Origin: Bradysia coprophila
Taxonomy: Eukaryota > Arthropoda > Insecta > Diptera > Sciaridae
NCBI RefSeq assembly: GCF_014529535.1
Contig: NW_023503327.1
Location: 1-64,000 of the forward strand
Length of the DNA stretch: 64,000 bases
Reading direction: 5' to 3'
Below are positions 9,401 to 21,810 of the stretch, piece after piece. Position 1 is the first letter of the stretch. Every line of letters begins with the position of its first letter. Both the position numbers and the translations under genes were made by a program. The notes beneath the pieces were generated by a model. It saw only the letters and a program-made list of their open reading frames with translations. It searched no databases and was not told where the DNA came from.

Positions 9401-11984
9401 CTAGACCTGGTTTTCATTCAAAAAAGCATTTCCTCAAAAAAAATCCTGTTTTTCTGATTATGGTACTCGGGCATAATGTTACAATTCTTCCTTCGAGTGA
9501 AAATCAATAGATCAATATTGAGATAATAATATAACGAGTGAGCGCAGCGAATGAATATGTTAGAAAATAGCTGTAGCTCTAAAAGACAGCCACGTTAAGA
9601 GTTTCCTGCGTCACATCTTGGCTGACTCCAATGTCTTTTTTAAGCATTTTTTCAGTATAGTCGACATTAAAAAATTTCGAATAGAAGGGAGAATATGATC
9701 GAATTTTTGAAGTAATAGTAGGAAAAGTAGACAAAAATTCCAACAGGTTTAATGGAAACTAATTACAAGATTCGCCTGTGGCGCATCGAAATTTTAACCT
9801 TGCTTGTGATCATTATTTCTTCCATCCTTCGATGAAATACATGCAAATGATGTAGGTCGACGAAGGAAGTGTATTGACTAAAAACCACATATTTGAGGAA
9901 ATTATTCTATGCGAGGAAAATGTATTTCTCAGCATTTGTCCAAAATTTGAGGAACGGAAAGAAGCCTGACCCGTATTCAACCTGGTTTTATTTAAACATA
10001 CAGTCTCGCAAGGTTGAAATACGACATGTTTCTGATTCGGGAGTTGTGGTTTGTAATGGAATTCACAAGAATTTCGTTTGACAAATGAAGATCTGGATTT
10101 CTGTTTTCTGAATTTTTATACTAAAATACCAAATCTAGATTTTCGTTTGTTTGACGAAATTTATATGGGATCTATTACAAACCTTTACCTCAGAAACATG
10201 TCAGATATTATTCTTCCGCGACATGCATTAGTTAACCTACATCTTTAACACTATATTTTCGTGAAGGTTTCAAGCCCTCTATTCAGGTTTATGATCTATA
10301 CAGCTACAGGTCATGTCAAAGTATACTTTTTTTTAAAAAATCTCATCTCATTTAAAGCCTTAGAATTTGTTGGTGGAATGGACTTAAATGACTTACAGAC
10401 TTTTTCGAATGCATAACTTTAGTGAAAATTAAAAAAAAATGTCCGAAATTTTTGTAGAAAATGTCCGAAATTTTTATGAATTGTCCGAAATGTCCGAATT
10501 TCGGACAAGGCAAAATTTAGTGGGACGCCTGGTCAATCCGTCAACTTACAAAGTCTAATGGATATCTAGCCTGCTCAGGTTCTTATGACACTAAAGAACT
10601 GAGCGTTCTGGACTCCCTTTACATGGCCAATCAGTCCGTTTTCCGATTGCATTTGCTGTGTTTAATAAAAATAAGTCTTCTGGTCATAAAGATTTATTAA
10701 CCTAATCGCATGTGTCATCAAGGTCTAGCATTTACTTCCTAATGAGGAAATAAAATGAAAGATCTGGTTTGATGGTGGGAGATCAGGCAAACTGATCCTC
10801 TGTGAACAAAAGATTCTACTGACAGGTAAAACGAAGTGTTTGCCTTACTGATCTGTCAGGGAGTGAGTCTTGCGATTCTTTTATTTATAAATGTCTCGCT
10901 AAATCTTACGGATGTTCAAAATTTTAAGAAATTTAAACAAAATATTTTCACAAAAAATGTCCTAAACGCTCTACCGCTCACGGACGTCCACACTTGTAAC
11001 GAACAAATTTCCACCTCTGCAAAACTAACGATTTTTTACCGTTTCATTTCGCAGTTTATATCCAAGACATATTAGATGAATGTTTGGTACCTGAACCGCC
11101 GACCGGCCCAGTCACACCATGGCGTAAAAAATCGGTGGAAACTTTCAAACATGGCACATCGAACATGCATTGGAAGTCTGTAATTTTATTAGTGCCACTT
11201 CGATTGGGTGCCGAAAAATTGAATCCAATTTACGGAAACAGTTTGAAGACACTCCTCAGCACCGAATACTGCATTGGAATTATTGGTGGTAGACCGAAAC
11301 ATTCATTGTACTTTGTTGGATTTCAAGGTATGTGTTGTGACTGTTTTGGATGGACAATCAAAATTCAGATCACACTCAAATGAATTGAACAGAATTACGA
11401 TTCTTTGACACAGACTCCACGAATTTGTCCATGAATTGAAGTAACCCGCGCCTCCATTCTATAATTACAGAAGACAAACTCATTCACTTGGATCCACATT
11501 ATTGCCAGGAAATGGTCGACGTTAACCAGGATAATTTCTCCGTACACAGCTTCCACTGTAAATCGCCGAGAAAACTGAAATTGTCAAAATTGGATCCGAG
11601 TTGTTGCATTGGGTTTTATTGTCAGACGAAAAATGACTTTGACAATTTCGTTGCTAGTGTTCAGCCCGTACGTTCCATACTTTACACAATTACTTAGACA
11701 ATGCTAATCGTTTAACCATTCTGTATCTTCCTCTTTATCTCGGCCAGTATTTGTTACCCATTCGACAATCCCCACAACCAGGAGGCTCAAACTCATCGCC
11801 GGAACCCAACTATCCGCTATTTGTATTTTCCCGATCTCGCAGCAGTGAATACCATGTCGATGAGGTGGCCGAATCTATATACAAACCGATGCAACAGCAG
11901 CTTCGGAATATGATGAATCAGAACGATGCCACCGAAACGTGGTCAGACGATGACGACGAAACGGATGAGTTTGTTATCATTTAA
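6467..11984 (+). CDS. Atg4b: Atg4b, ATG4C/D-class autophagy cysteine protease
   Basis: Seven exons: 6467-6824, 6911-7168, 7274-7640, 8328-8404, 11055-11327, 11471-11667 and 11748-11984. All have GT-AG borders and the frame is kept at every junction, giving 588 aa. Atg4 processes pro-Atg8 and delipidates Atg8-PE in the cytosol during autophagy. The family signature is clear: NVKYGW near residue 115, [10 protein letters not shown] with catalytic Cys242, and LDPH with catalytic Asp452 and His454, preceded by [14 protein letters not shown]. The N-terminal segment and the long linker after the HRKFSP motif point to the ATG4C/D class (Drosophila Atg4b) rather than ATG4A/B. The protein ends in an acidic tail, [11 protein letters not shown], whose F-V-I-I fits an Atg8-interacting (LIR) motif. 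I chose the ATG at 6467 for its CAAAATG context; an in-frame ATG at 6410 would add 19 residues. Intron 4 (2.65 kb) carries mobile elements. AATAAA signals lie at 12403-12408 and 12433-12438. Confidence 0.92.
7684..7872. mobile_element. possible GGGAAA-type miniature element in Atg4b intron 3
   Basis: The segment has a left GGGAAATAGGGAAAGCATTTTT and a right end AAAATGTTTTCCCAAAAATAG. Between them are tandem ATTCTGGAAAATTTA units. The right end resembles the CAGGGACTATTTTTGGGAAA ends of elements elsewhere in the window, for example near 20886-21015. No clean target duplication was found. Confidence 0.35.
8693..8780. mobile_element. family B miniature element, left-truncated copy
   Basis: The right TIR TCTCTCACGGAGTACTTTTT is intact and the left begins part-way in at TCTCCGTGTGAGAGAC. 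It lies in intron 4 of Atg4b. Confidence 0.55.
8894..10531. mobile_element. 1,638-bp non-autonomous hAT-like transposon in Atg4b intron 4
   Basis: The ends are CAGGCGTCCCAC and GTGGGACGCCTG, flanked by a perfect 8-bp target duplication GTCAATCC (8886-8893 and 10532-10539). Subterminal arrays of TCCGAAAT/TCCGAAATT lie at both ends and are typical of hAT transposase-binding repeats. No transposase frame remains; the longest frame is about 60 codons. An internal block at about 10011-10215 is related to 25830-26085. Confidence 0.88.
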
Positions 11985-12438
11985 ACAGTGACAACGACGA
12001 CAACGACGTTTTGAGAAAGCCATAGAAGAGAAATGTTAAATAGTTTCCGCTGCGTAACAACGGTTTTTGGGCGTCGGTTTCTATAATTATTGGAATGGAC
12101 ACGGATGCCGGAAATCAACTTAATTTTACTGTGAACCTAAAATAATTATTATTTGGCTAAAGCTTATTGTGATTTTTATTTAAAAGAAGAGAAAAACGAA
12201 CAGAAGAGAAGAGAAATCGAGAAAATATTCTTAAAAAAAACTCGGTCGCGAGAAACTCTTTTTTCTTAATTTTTGTTTTTGCGAAACGAACACGAGAACC
12301 TTACGAAATGTATATTTATAATCCAAGTGATTACATAGCTTGGGAGTTAAATTATTTTTGTTTCTTAGTTTTTATTTGAAATTCCATTTTTTTAATGCGA
12401 AAAATAAAGTCACTTGAAAGAAAACAAAAAAAAATAAA

Positions 12439-14690
12439 GAAAATTCATTTGAGTGCGGACGTTCCTGACGCGATTTAAAATTGAATTTTCTATTTTAGCA
12501 TATGTGTGTACCACTGTACCACTCAGTGCATTTTTTTTTGGAAAGTTGATTTGCTAAATCTGATAAAATTTCCCAAAGTTTTCGAAAGAAAATTTTGGTC
12601 AATGGAGCATGCCGTTAGTTTTATGTTGATTTGCATTCACCTACGACATGGGAGGCGCCACTAGAGAAAGAGGACTAGTTCTTTGTTCAATCCAGACGCG
12701 CCGACTTTTGTTTTGGTCGTACGTTGTAAACTAAAGAAGGGTTCGCCAACAAGTACTATTCCTTTTCCCTATTAAATTTTCTTATGTTTCCTGCGAGAAT
12801 TTGGGTGTCTCTGCAAACGTTACACAATTTCTGTATTGAAAAATTCCTAACTTTTGCATTAACCCCCTTCCCAGACTTCTCAGTTCTCAGCTTCATACAA
12901 AATTTTGCTCACTAAGCCAATGAAAAGTCTGAATTCGATCGATTTAGGCTTTGTGAGAACTTTTTTTTACTCGGGAAAGGATAAAAAATTGAGCTAGTAT
13001 ACAACACGAGCGGAGCGAGAGAAATTTTTTTCGTTGAGGAATTTCTTGTATTAAATAACTCCTTTTTATAGAAAGACATTTGTTGAAACTAAGTCTAGGA
13101 ACAGGTCAGGTCAACCTTAACTGAAAATAACTGAATCCGTTTCTACCTTACCCCGATTCAATCAATTTTGATGAAAGGTGACCAGCTGACATTTTGAGGG
13201 TAAACATTTTGAAAAAAATCAAGCAAACAAATGAAACCAAAAAGAAGAACAAAAATCAACATTTTAATGAAATAACAAATTCAAACCTCAACCCATCGGC
13301 TCACGCACAGATCCATTCACCCATTCATTCACTTTTGCACAAAAACTCACAACAGTAAATTTCACAAACATTTTCACTTAAACTGAAACCGAAAGCTAAA
13401 CAAACGGAAAACACTGACACTAACACTAACAAAAGCCATGGCCACTAATCTGAAAAAACAAAAAGGATACATTAGAACTAACGAAAAACAAAAATCAAAG
13501 AGAAGATCACCTAAGCACTCCACTAACACTGGGAGAAGTGTTAGCACGGCCCACAGCGCAATTCCTCGGTGTTTTCTTCTTTTCGAATTAAATGGTCAGT
13601 AGTGCTTGTCCGTCTGAAGAAGGTGGTCTGTAGATGAGAGAATGAATGCTCGCCGCAGGCAGAGTCCCCGTTCAAAAGAATTCCAATGCAGTTTGCCAGA
13701 GTTCTATTAGAGAGGTCCATCCAACTAAGAATATGTTCTTAGTTTCTCTATTCTCGGAGCATGGAAGTGGATTCCAATAACTGAAAATCAAAATCTAAAT
13801 GGGCGTCTAACGTTTGACAAATAGTCTCAACGAAATAATTTTTTAAGAATATTTCAGACACATCATGAACAGATTCACCATATTAAGGTTGATTGCATAA
13901 ATTTTGCAAACATCCGTGACTCTGACATATGCGAAGTGCTTTTTAACGTTACAATTGCGCAACGGACTATTTCTAACATTAGCACTATCCCACAGCGCGA
14001 AGCTATTATACTAATCGCGAACCATTCGTCTGACGTATTTCGACAAATCAGAAAACAACGCAAAAAGGCCATATCTCTGTCGTCGTTAAGTCAAAATTAC
14101 GTTAAACCGATCAAAATCAAATTGTCTCAGTCGCGTTATCCCTAAAGTACCTAGAGACACCGTTTCAGAAATTTAAGTTCAGATTTCTTTAAAAAAAAAG
14201 GTTAACCACCTTTTTGACACCGCTGCAACATAAGAATTTGCTCGTATGTTGCATTGGCAACAATCGCAGTACTGTAGTCTGGTTCAATCTTAAATTCAGC
14301 TATGAAAATGCATATATGTCGCCACTAGAGAAAATGGTAAAAAAAACTCATCAGACTTGTACTCTTTAAGCAAACTTTGGGAACACTTAAGAGCCATGGA
14401 GCCTTTGCAAATTTGTAGCCTACATTTAGAAGGAAAAATATTCGTTTTTTGTTGATTTCTTTGAACCAAAATCTTTTTCGCAAGCAAAAATGTGTTAATT
14501 TTAAAGAAAAAACCCACTTGGAGAAACCTGTGCAGATTACATAAATTTATACAATCTGCAAAGGTTTCTCCAAGTCGGATAAGCTTCCACGCACTAACCA
14601 ATTTTCCTTTTAAAAAAGTAACACATTTCGAAGTGCTCAAAATGGTTTTACCTTTTCAAAAAAAAGATGTTGGTTAAGACGAATCGACAC
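12439..14690. other. gene-free stretch
   Basis: AT-rich sequence with no gene I can support. The only structure is an imperfect inverted repeat at about 14508-14586, with arms around ACTTGGAGAAACC / GGTTTCTCCAAGT. Confidence 0.4.
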
Positions 14691-14701
14691 AACGCTAAAT
14701 T

Positions 14702-15066
14702 GTAGCCTACATTTCTGCGAAAAAAATATATATTTTCGATAATAACTCCGTATGCGTATCCATTCTGGAAAAATTGAGACCATCGTTTTATGTCAAGTCA
14801 AGAAGTGTTGGGTTTGAGTAACAATTATAAATGTTTGTGGTGATGTAGCCTACTATAAGAAAACTCAAAATGTGTGCCAATTTCGGTGGATTATGGCGTT
14901 TTCTCATAGTAAGTTACATCACCACAAACATTTGTCATTGTTACTCAAAGCCAACACTTCTTGCCACACAACGATGGTCCCACTTTTTCCGGAAAGGACG
15001 CGGATGAAGTTATCATCGAAAATATATAATTTCGAAAACGAAATTTTTCCCGCCCTAATGTAGGCT
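14702..15066. mobile_element. foldback element, about 365 bp
   Basis: The ends are GTAGCCTACATT and AATGTAGGCTAT. The two halves are inverted copies of each other: GTTGGGTTTGAGTAACAAT pairs with ATTGTTACTCAAAGCCAAC, and AATGTTTGTGGTGATGTA pairs with TACATCACCACAAACATT. It has no coding capacity. A similar end, AATGTAGGCTATAA, recurs near 61683. Confidence 0.6.
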
Positions 15067-15696
15067 ATAAAATTTCAAAGAGTCTATCGCTCTTAAGCTC
15101 TTAAGTAATTTGACGTGATAATTATGCTAGGTTAGAATTTCCATTGTTTAGCCTGTGGTAAATAACGGAATATGAGGGAAAAAGCAGCGTAATTGCCGAT
15201 CCAATCTACGCAAAATTGCTCATGTATTTTCGGCTGTAGCAAATTTTGGTAAATTTTATCGTTTTACCAAATCAATTTTCCAAAAATAGACCCTGATACC
15301 TCCTCCTTTCATACTAAGGTGAAAATGTGTAAACCGCACGCAGTTGACGCCAAAATATTACACGTAAAAATTCACGGATAACAATTTTCGTATGATTTCG
15401 AGTGCAGCATAAGTTCACTTCAATCACTTACAATTTCAATAGAGTTTTTGCAGTGGTGGAATACCTTTCCAGCGATCATGCTATCATATTCAACTCATTC
15501 CATCAATTCTAAAGAAATCGTTAGCGCTACATCAAACGAAATGTCGAGCCGGACAAATACACCCGAAACTTGGGTTCTGTATTTTTTGTGATTCGCTGAA
15601 GATTTCCATCAGGTCGAAAACGCAAGAATTATCTTTATCTTTAGTCGATGGAATCGACGCTGCGTTTTCCATTGTTTGGCTTGTGGTGAATATCTT

Positions 15697-16453
15697 AACA
15701 GTAATTAGTTTTTCAACCGGACCAACATCTGCTACGTGATAGGAGTTTGGAAAACCGTTCGTTCCCACTTGATCATATTGTTTTTCCAAACTCCTATCAC
15801 GTAGCAAATATTGGTCCGATTGAAAAACTAATGACTGTTCCGGAGTCCTAAGGTCATTTGATATACGTTTACACTTTGACGATAAAAAATGACTGCCATA
15901 GTACCGTTCCAGATACAGTTCCAGCTGTAGAGCCCCCGGAAAGAAGGAAAAAATCTGCATTTTGACACCAAATTTTTTTCCAACACTTCTGTGGGCTTGT
16001 AGCACAAAAGTACTGGGTTAATTTATATGTGGAACGATAGTGGGTGAGGCCACCTAAAACACCCCATACTCAGTTCCGTGGAACATCGAAGCTGCAGAGA
16101 AGGCGGACTCTTCGAACATTCACTACATTTTTAGTCGTAAGTCTCGTGGATCTATTCGCACCAAGCGGTGCGTATACTCTACCTGTAGGTCTTTCCAAGG
16201 CCGACATTCGTACAACATTGCAACAATTTAAAATCATTTTTTCTTGAGTTATTGTCGAAAAACTGTTTTCGGTAACCTCTGACATGTCTTCACTTTTGAA
16301 CGCTTTTCACAGAAAACAATTTTTTTTTAGAAAAAGTGGAAGATACGTGTTTTTTAGAATTGAAAGACGAATCCAACGAGCTATCACTCATTAAAATCGG
16401 AGACCACTTGTTCCCCAATCACCTGAAGATTTGGCGATATCACTCTCAACTGA
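15697..16453 (-). mobile_element. dispersed repeat R, copy 1
   Basis: This is a reverse-orientation copy of the repeat at 51067-51810. Within it a frame on the minus strand (16070-16285, starting MSEVTENSFSTITQEK) is shared with the other copy at only about six differences in 71 residues. A 50-60-bp internal inverted repeat lies at about 15705-15835. I do not recognise the encoded peptide. It could be a non-autonomous transposon carrying a passenger sequence. Confidence 0.55.
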
Positions 16454-16664
16454 TTACCGGAAATTAAAAATTTTGACTGGATCGAATGTACTGTATGTTA
16501 TGTCTACTGGATTCAATTGGAATTGGGGCTCACGACAACCAAAATAAAACTTCAACCAATTTTCGATAAATAAAGCAAACTATAATTCGATTTCATTCAC
16601 ATTAGTCGGTTCAAAAAAAACGTCTGATCCCGTTTGTCGTGCTCTATTGAAGCCAGTTTTAGCG

Positions 16665-17213
16665 TCAACCAGTTGATTTTGCGGATTCTTCACTCGAAGC
16701 AAGTGGGTCATTGATCTTACCGAAAAAAATATCTGTCCCCGTTTGTCGTGCTCTTAGAAAAGCCGTTTCTGCATTCAACAATTCCTCCTCCGATGGTTCC
16801 GCCGGAGACCCATCTTCCTTTAACTTTCCGTTCTTAAAATCTTCGACGATCTTCTTACCGTAAACTGCATTGAACAAATCGTCGCAGGTGAATTCCGACT
16901 GTATCACATCCGGTGTTTTGTACGACACATACGGCTTCAATGTGCAGCCAGTCAAATTCGGAACGATGAGCTGAGGTATCATTTCGGGAATGTCCTGGAA
17001 GACACCGTTAATTTTCCGGCCAGTGTCTTTTACACCTCGTTTATCAATTGGGCATGCAGGATGGGGTTCAATTCGTTGTTGCTCTTTAAATACTCGCGGT
17101 CCCCGTTTGTTGTACAACAAAAATTTGCGGAAGTTCTTTTTACCGTTCAGTTGACTCGATGTTGATATTGATCGTTTGATTACATTTATTGCATTCATTT
17201 CGACTAATTTCAC
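16665..17213 (-). CDS. mRpL41: mitochondrial large-subunit ribosomal protein mL41
   Basis: A single-exon gene of 182 aa. mL41 is a structural protein of the large subunit of the mitochondrial ribosome. The family core is visible: KRGPRVFK near residue 36, an Ile/Val-rich block EMIPQLIVPNLTG, then LKPYVSY followed by FTCDDLFNAVYGKKI and EDFKNGKL. The N terminus is basic with Ser/Thr (VIKRSISTSSQ), consistent with a mitochondrial targeting peptide. The first ATG gives MKLVEMNAIN; the second, five codons on, would remove five residues and is equally plausible. Length is somewhat longer than the human protein because of an extended C-terminal tail (EPSEEELLNAE onward). No neighbour is functionally related. 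Confidence 0.9.
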   Translation of the reverse strand: MKLVEMNAINVIKRSISTSSQLNGKKNFRKFLLYNKRGPRVFKEQQRIEPHPACPIDKRGVKDTGRKINGVFQDIPEMIPQLIVPNLTGCTLKPYVSYKTPDVIQSEFTCDDLFNAVYGKKIVEDFKNGKLKEDGSPAEPSEEELLNAETAFLRARQTGTDIFFGKINDPLASSEESAKSTG

Positions 17214-18709
17214 ACTAGATGCACAGTCTCTGTTATTTTTCTTTATAAAAAGGTTATGTGTTGCCTTAAAAAAATTATTTTGAGTGACATTTCAGACGTT
17301 TAGTGTTCTCGGTGTTCCTCTCGTAAAATTAAGGTGACCAGGCACGCCGGAGAGATGGCGCCAAATTTAAAACTTGACACTCTAAAGATTCAAAAATACA
17401 GTGAAAAAGAGGTCTGGGTGGTTTCACTAGTGCAGCGGTAGTTTACAATATACTGGTTAAGCGCTTTGTATAACACAACAAAACAATTTGTCTACTGTAA
17501 GTATAGTTCCATCACACATTTGAAAATTTCTGGTCTGGACTGGCCATCTCACAGATATTCTCAACATAATATTTGTCTTGTCGCTTGATGACACGGTAAC
17601 TTGAGTAACTTTCTTCTTTTTATTTTACCGAGAATGAAATTCCTGAGGTTAAGTGGTTGTCTAATTTCTTATTAGTTGTTTCTTTGAATATAAAAGAATA
17701 ATCCAACGAGTGTTAAATTTAAGCATGGATTTTCAGTCACCATTGCTTCGATATTCGCTGTTTTGTGACCAGTAATTGAATTCATGTGGCTGAGTGTGGC
17801 CTTATAGGACTAGTAATCTGGGATCAGATTTTAAGATTTTTAAAAACGTTCTCCCGTTGCATTTCAATGAGTGTGTACTTTGCGGCCCGAGCGAAGCGAG
17901 AGCCGTAATTCTCACTACATTTTTGTTCAAGAGGTAATCAAGATACACATCATTTTTTAGAGCTTTGTAGTAGACGAGCCAGAGTTCCCTTCTGTATATT
18001 TGGAAAATTAAACACCGAGGTGGAATCAGTAGTTTAAAAGTGACAATGAAAGAAATGTCAGATTACGACCGTTTCTGTACCATTTTTCTCTAATTTTATT
18101 GTCTATCAAAAAAAAAATTTCAAAGCTCTTATCGAGGTGAACATGACTAAAGGGCGCCCTACACTTTTTTAAACGACCATTATGTTTGGAACCATTGGTG
18201 AGATTTCGATTTACTTTTTTCCCTGAAAGCTGTTGTGAGATTTTGAGCCATATTTTACGTCTCATCAACTAATGGTTCCAAAGATTTGGCCTTTAAAGTT
18301 GAAAGTCCGAATAGATAGATGTGATTTGAAATCAAGTATCGCCAGACCATGTAGCTTGATGAAACCAATCAATTTGAAACCTAATTTCTTGATGACGGTT
18401 TCTTGAAGAATTTCGAGGACAAGTCTGCAAACAGAACTAACCGGAGAGCGCTACGGTGAACCAAAAATCTGTTGATAAAATTGTAGTAGATATACATAGT
18501 TCTCGTCTTGCCAATGTGTGAACAAATCATTCATTTTGTCTTGGATGCTTGCAGTCGGGTCCCGGTTGATTTTCAAATAAGTTTTGTCATCATCGTGAGT
18601 AAATGTAACATCTTTGAGACGTATAGTCTGTGCGAAACAAAACTACATTGACATTCCCTTTGTCAAAACAAGTATTTGTTGATGTTCTTCATGGAATTTG
18701 TAAGTGGCT
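17214..18709. other. gene-free stretch
   Basis: No coding exon or repeat boundary can be supported. Near 17885 the motif GAGCGAAGCGAGAGCCG occurs. It resembles the GAGCGAAGCGGA core of the GC-rich modules at 59.3-59.9 kb and may be a transposon scar. Confidence 0.35.
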
Positions 18710-18870
18710 CAACACACTTCAAGCAAAAGTGGTACTCTAAATAGGGTACTGAAACTTGACATTGCTCCATACAAAATTTTACACTGTAAAAAGAGTGGGG
18801 ATAAAATTTCATACAAAAAGTACTCTATTTGACAGCTGTCATCAATAACACTTTTGCTTGAAGTGCGTTG
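18710..18870. mobile_element. family A miniature element, intact, 161 bp
   Basis: The TIRs are CAACACACTTCAAGCAAAAG and CTTTTGCTTGAAGTGCGTTG. The 7-bp target duplication AGTGGCT lies at 18703-18709 and 18871-18877. A 7-bp duplication suggests the P superfamily (1360 and Galileo make 7-bp TSDs); that assignment is inference. Confidence 0.85.
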
Positions 18871-20885
18871 AGTGGCTGCATGATTAGACTTCACAATTTC
18901 AATGGTCGTGTAAAAAATTGTAGAATGCCCTTTGGTCATGTTCCCCTCAATATGATGAATCATTAAAATTACAAACATCTAACGATTAATTCAGCCAGTC
19001 GAGGGACGTGACCAGCTCAAATGGTGGACCTAGTTTTTATCCATCGCTTTTGTTAGCAGAGATTTGTACCGAATTTTCATAAAAAACTAGTTGCCACAAA
19101 TGACCAGAATTTTTTTTTTCTATAAAATACACTTGTTTCTTGTGCAAATTATGACATATCAGTAATACTGCTTATAACACTATACTAGTATACGAACGGA
19201 ACTTATTGTTAAAAAAACGAGGCATCGTTTGAAAGGTCAAGAAAGAACGGAAATTCCCTTAACCTTTATTCAAAATTCAAACTTGAACTGCATTAACAAC
19301 CAGAAAAGCTGTTTCAAAAAATTCTTACTTTTTTGTTCTAATTAATAATTCTACTCAATTTAATGCAAAACAGTTGCTTCTGCCTACCTTGCTCTAAATA
19401 CTTAAAACTACCTACATAGAACCGAAAAATCTCAACAACAAACTATGGTTCTGTGTTGTGTTGTAACACACAACTTCAGTAGAAAATTAGCAATGTCATC
19501 GGATCTGTTAACCTCATGAGTTTTCAATTGGAAGCAAAATATTCGAATTTTTAGTGCTTGTCATATTTAATTGTAAATAGTGATGTTGCCACCATGTGCA
19601 ACATTGTAAACTAGCTAGTAAACAAAATAGAAACAAAGAAAGTAAAATTTAAATAAAAAGTAACTGAAGCGAACTCGGAATTAAACGGAAAATAAAGCGT
19701 TCGGTGTCGTCTTAAGATCTGGGCAATCACGTCTCATCGTCACCAGTTGCTGAGACCACCGATATTGCAATAATTGTGTTCTATCGTTCTGAAAAAACGA
19801 CTTTACACAGGCCAAAAAAACACAATTTTAATTGGGGCACAAATTAGTAACGAGATATGCAAACTGGTGGGATCCATATTTTTGCGATTGGCGTGATTGA
19901 CATTTACAACTTTCAGCTTGAATTGCCCATTTGATCCCCCATTGAATAAGATGGGACTGAATGCAGTTCGAAGAATTTCTACAATTGAAATGAATTATTC
20001 CCGATTTTTGGGGTCATTGTGATGTGTTTGTAAGTTGTATGGATAGAATATTTTAAATTTGTTTACTTTGTATTTTAAAAGCATTTCCTATATCCTCAAT
20101 TACAAGCGAAAATATTTTTTTTGCTGAGCTGCACCTCATACAATTATAATTCTTTTTCATAACAACTAAGGTCAACATTTTTAACGAAGACGAATAAATT
20201 GTCCTAAGACGTACTAAATGGCTCCATACTTATAAGCCAAATTAATAATTGGTCAGGTGTGTTGTACTAAGGCATTTGTTAGCAACTTGAATTTATTGAA
20301 GAGTCATAAGAGATGGATAGATGGGTAGACTTGTAATTATCAAGTAATCAAAGGCCCAAAAATACAATACAAAATAAAAACATGACACTTCACTTCAACG
20401 TCCAATTGACTCGACAGGTAGACGGTATACCACCACCAAAGGGTAACGACTTTTTATATTTTCGGAATTTATTCTTGTTTGAATAATTACGCATTAGCAG
20501 GAAAGTTTCTGATCTTGTTTAAAAAGAAAACAGACAAGATAGATCCCAAAATAACCTCTGAAAAAACCCAATTAACCCAAAAAGTACATTTCTGATTGTT
20601 TTTAAACTTTGAGCTTTTGTCAACTCTGATATTCTTTTGAGTTTCCATCTGAGAGGGCAGGTCAGGTCAAGTCATTGGGGGAAATTTCAGATCTGTTCGT
20701 AAATATTTAGGTTAGACCTGATGTTTTTTTTTAAATTGATCTAAACAACCTTAAATCTGACGAATTTGCGAGTTCATATTGAAAAGCTTGAGGTTAGAAA
20801 TTATAGTCAAAGAAAAGTTGCCTGGTCTGGCCAGTCGTAAACCATATGCCGGTTTCAGGTTGAGTCTCTAAATCAGTTTTAATTG
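18871..20885. other. gene-free stretch
   Basis: AT-rich sequence. I see no gene, RNA or delimited repeat here. Confidence 0.35.
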
Positions 20886-21015
20886 GGGACTATATTTGGG
20901 AAAGCATTTTCTCATAGTTTCTTGAATATTCCAACATTTTCATAAATTTTCATATTCCGGATTTTTTTTTAAATTTCGGAAAAAATAAGAAAATGTTTTC
21001 CCAAAAATAGTCCCT
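20886..21015. mobile_element. GGGACTAT-type miniature element
   Basis: The ends GGGACTATATTTGGGAAAGC and GTTTTCCCAAAAATAGTCCC are imperfect inverted repeats. They resemble the CAGGGACTATTTTTGAG ends of the hAT-like element at 58204-58405. A target duplication is not evident. Confidence 0.5.
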
Positions 21016-21437
21016 GAGTTCAACCACTCAGTTTAAAAAAAAAGTTCAAAGCTTACTTTCGAGATTGTAAGTTGCAATACAGTCTGGCAAAAGTTCTACA
21101 TTAGAAAGCCTATGTGTTGGCGATTTTCACGATCAACAGATTTTATTGCTTTCTAACTTTCTATGAATGATTTATACTTCATAGTAACGATATGGTTTCC
21201 GCTACCCGTTTTTTTTCTGCATAATTTTCCATGAGTAATTTCTTAGTGACGATATTTTTCCGCGCTACGAGTCGCACCTTTTGTTGCAAATCACAAATAA
21301 GATTCGTCAGTCTTAATCTAAAGCAAGGCGAAACTTGCAAACCCACGAAATAAGCGGCGATGTCTTTGAGCTTTTATCTCTTTTGTTCTTATGTGTCAGA
21401 TCGTTTTTTTCTTGATTTTGTATGCCATTCAATTCTA

Positions 21438-21655
21438 CAGTCAAAGGCAGTCAATTTTCAGCATAAATTTGCTTCAGCTGATCCACATATACAATCAAAA
21501 CGGTTTATACTTGTTTATACAGTTGAAGCTGCTACACGCACGCGCATGATAGTGGTAAAACCGTATAAAGACGTATAAACGGTGCTGATTGTTTGTATGG
21601 ATCAGCTGAAAAACACTGAAGCTAATTTATGCTGAAAATTGACTGCCTTCGACTG
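21438..21655. mobile_element. 218-bp mariner/Tc1-like miniature element
   Basis: The ends are CAGTCAAAGGCAGTCAATTT and AAATTGACTGCCTTCGACTG. The TIR runs about 40 bp with few mismatches. TA on each side (21436-21437, 21656-21657) fits the TA duplication of Tc1/mariner elements. An internal inverted motif (CGGTTTATAC / GTATAAACG) is also present. Confidence 0.7.
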
Positions 21656-21810
21656 TACCCACTTTTCCAAAAAAAATTGAAGAAAACTTCTGTCTAACGA
21701 AAATTATATTAACTTTTGTCTTCATTTCCATACAAAATCAAGAAGAAAAAAACGCACAGACACAACAAATTAGTTATAAAAGCTCAATCTGACATTAGTG
21801 GCGAATTCGC

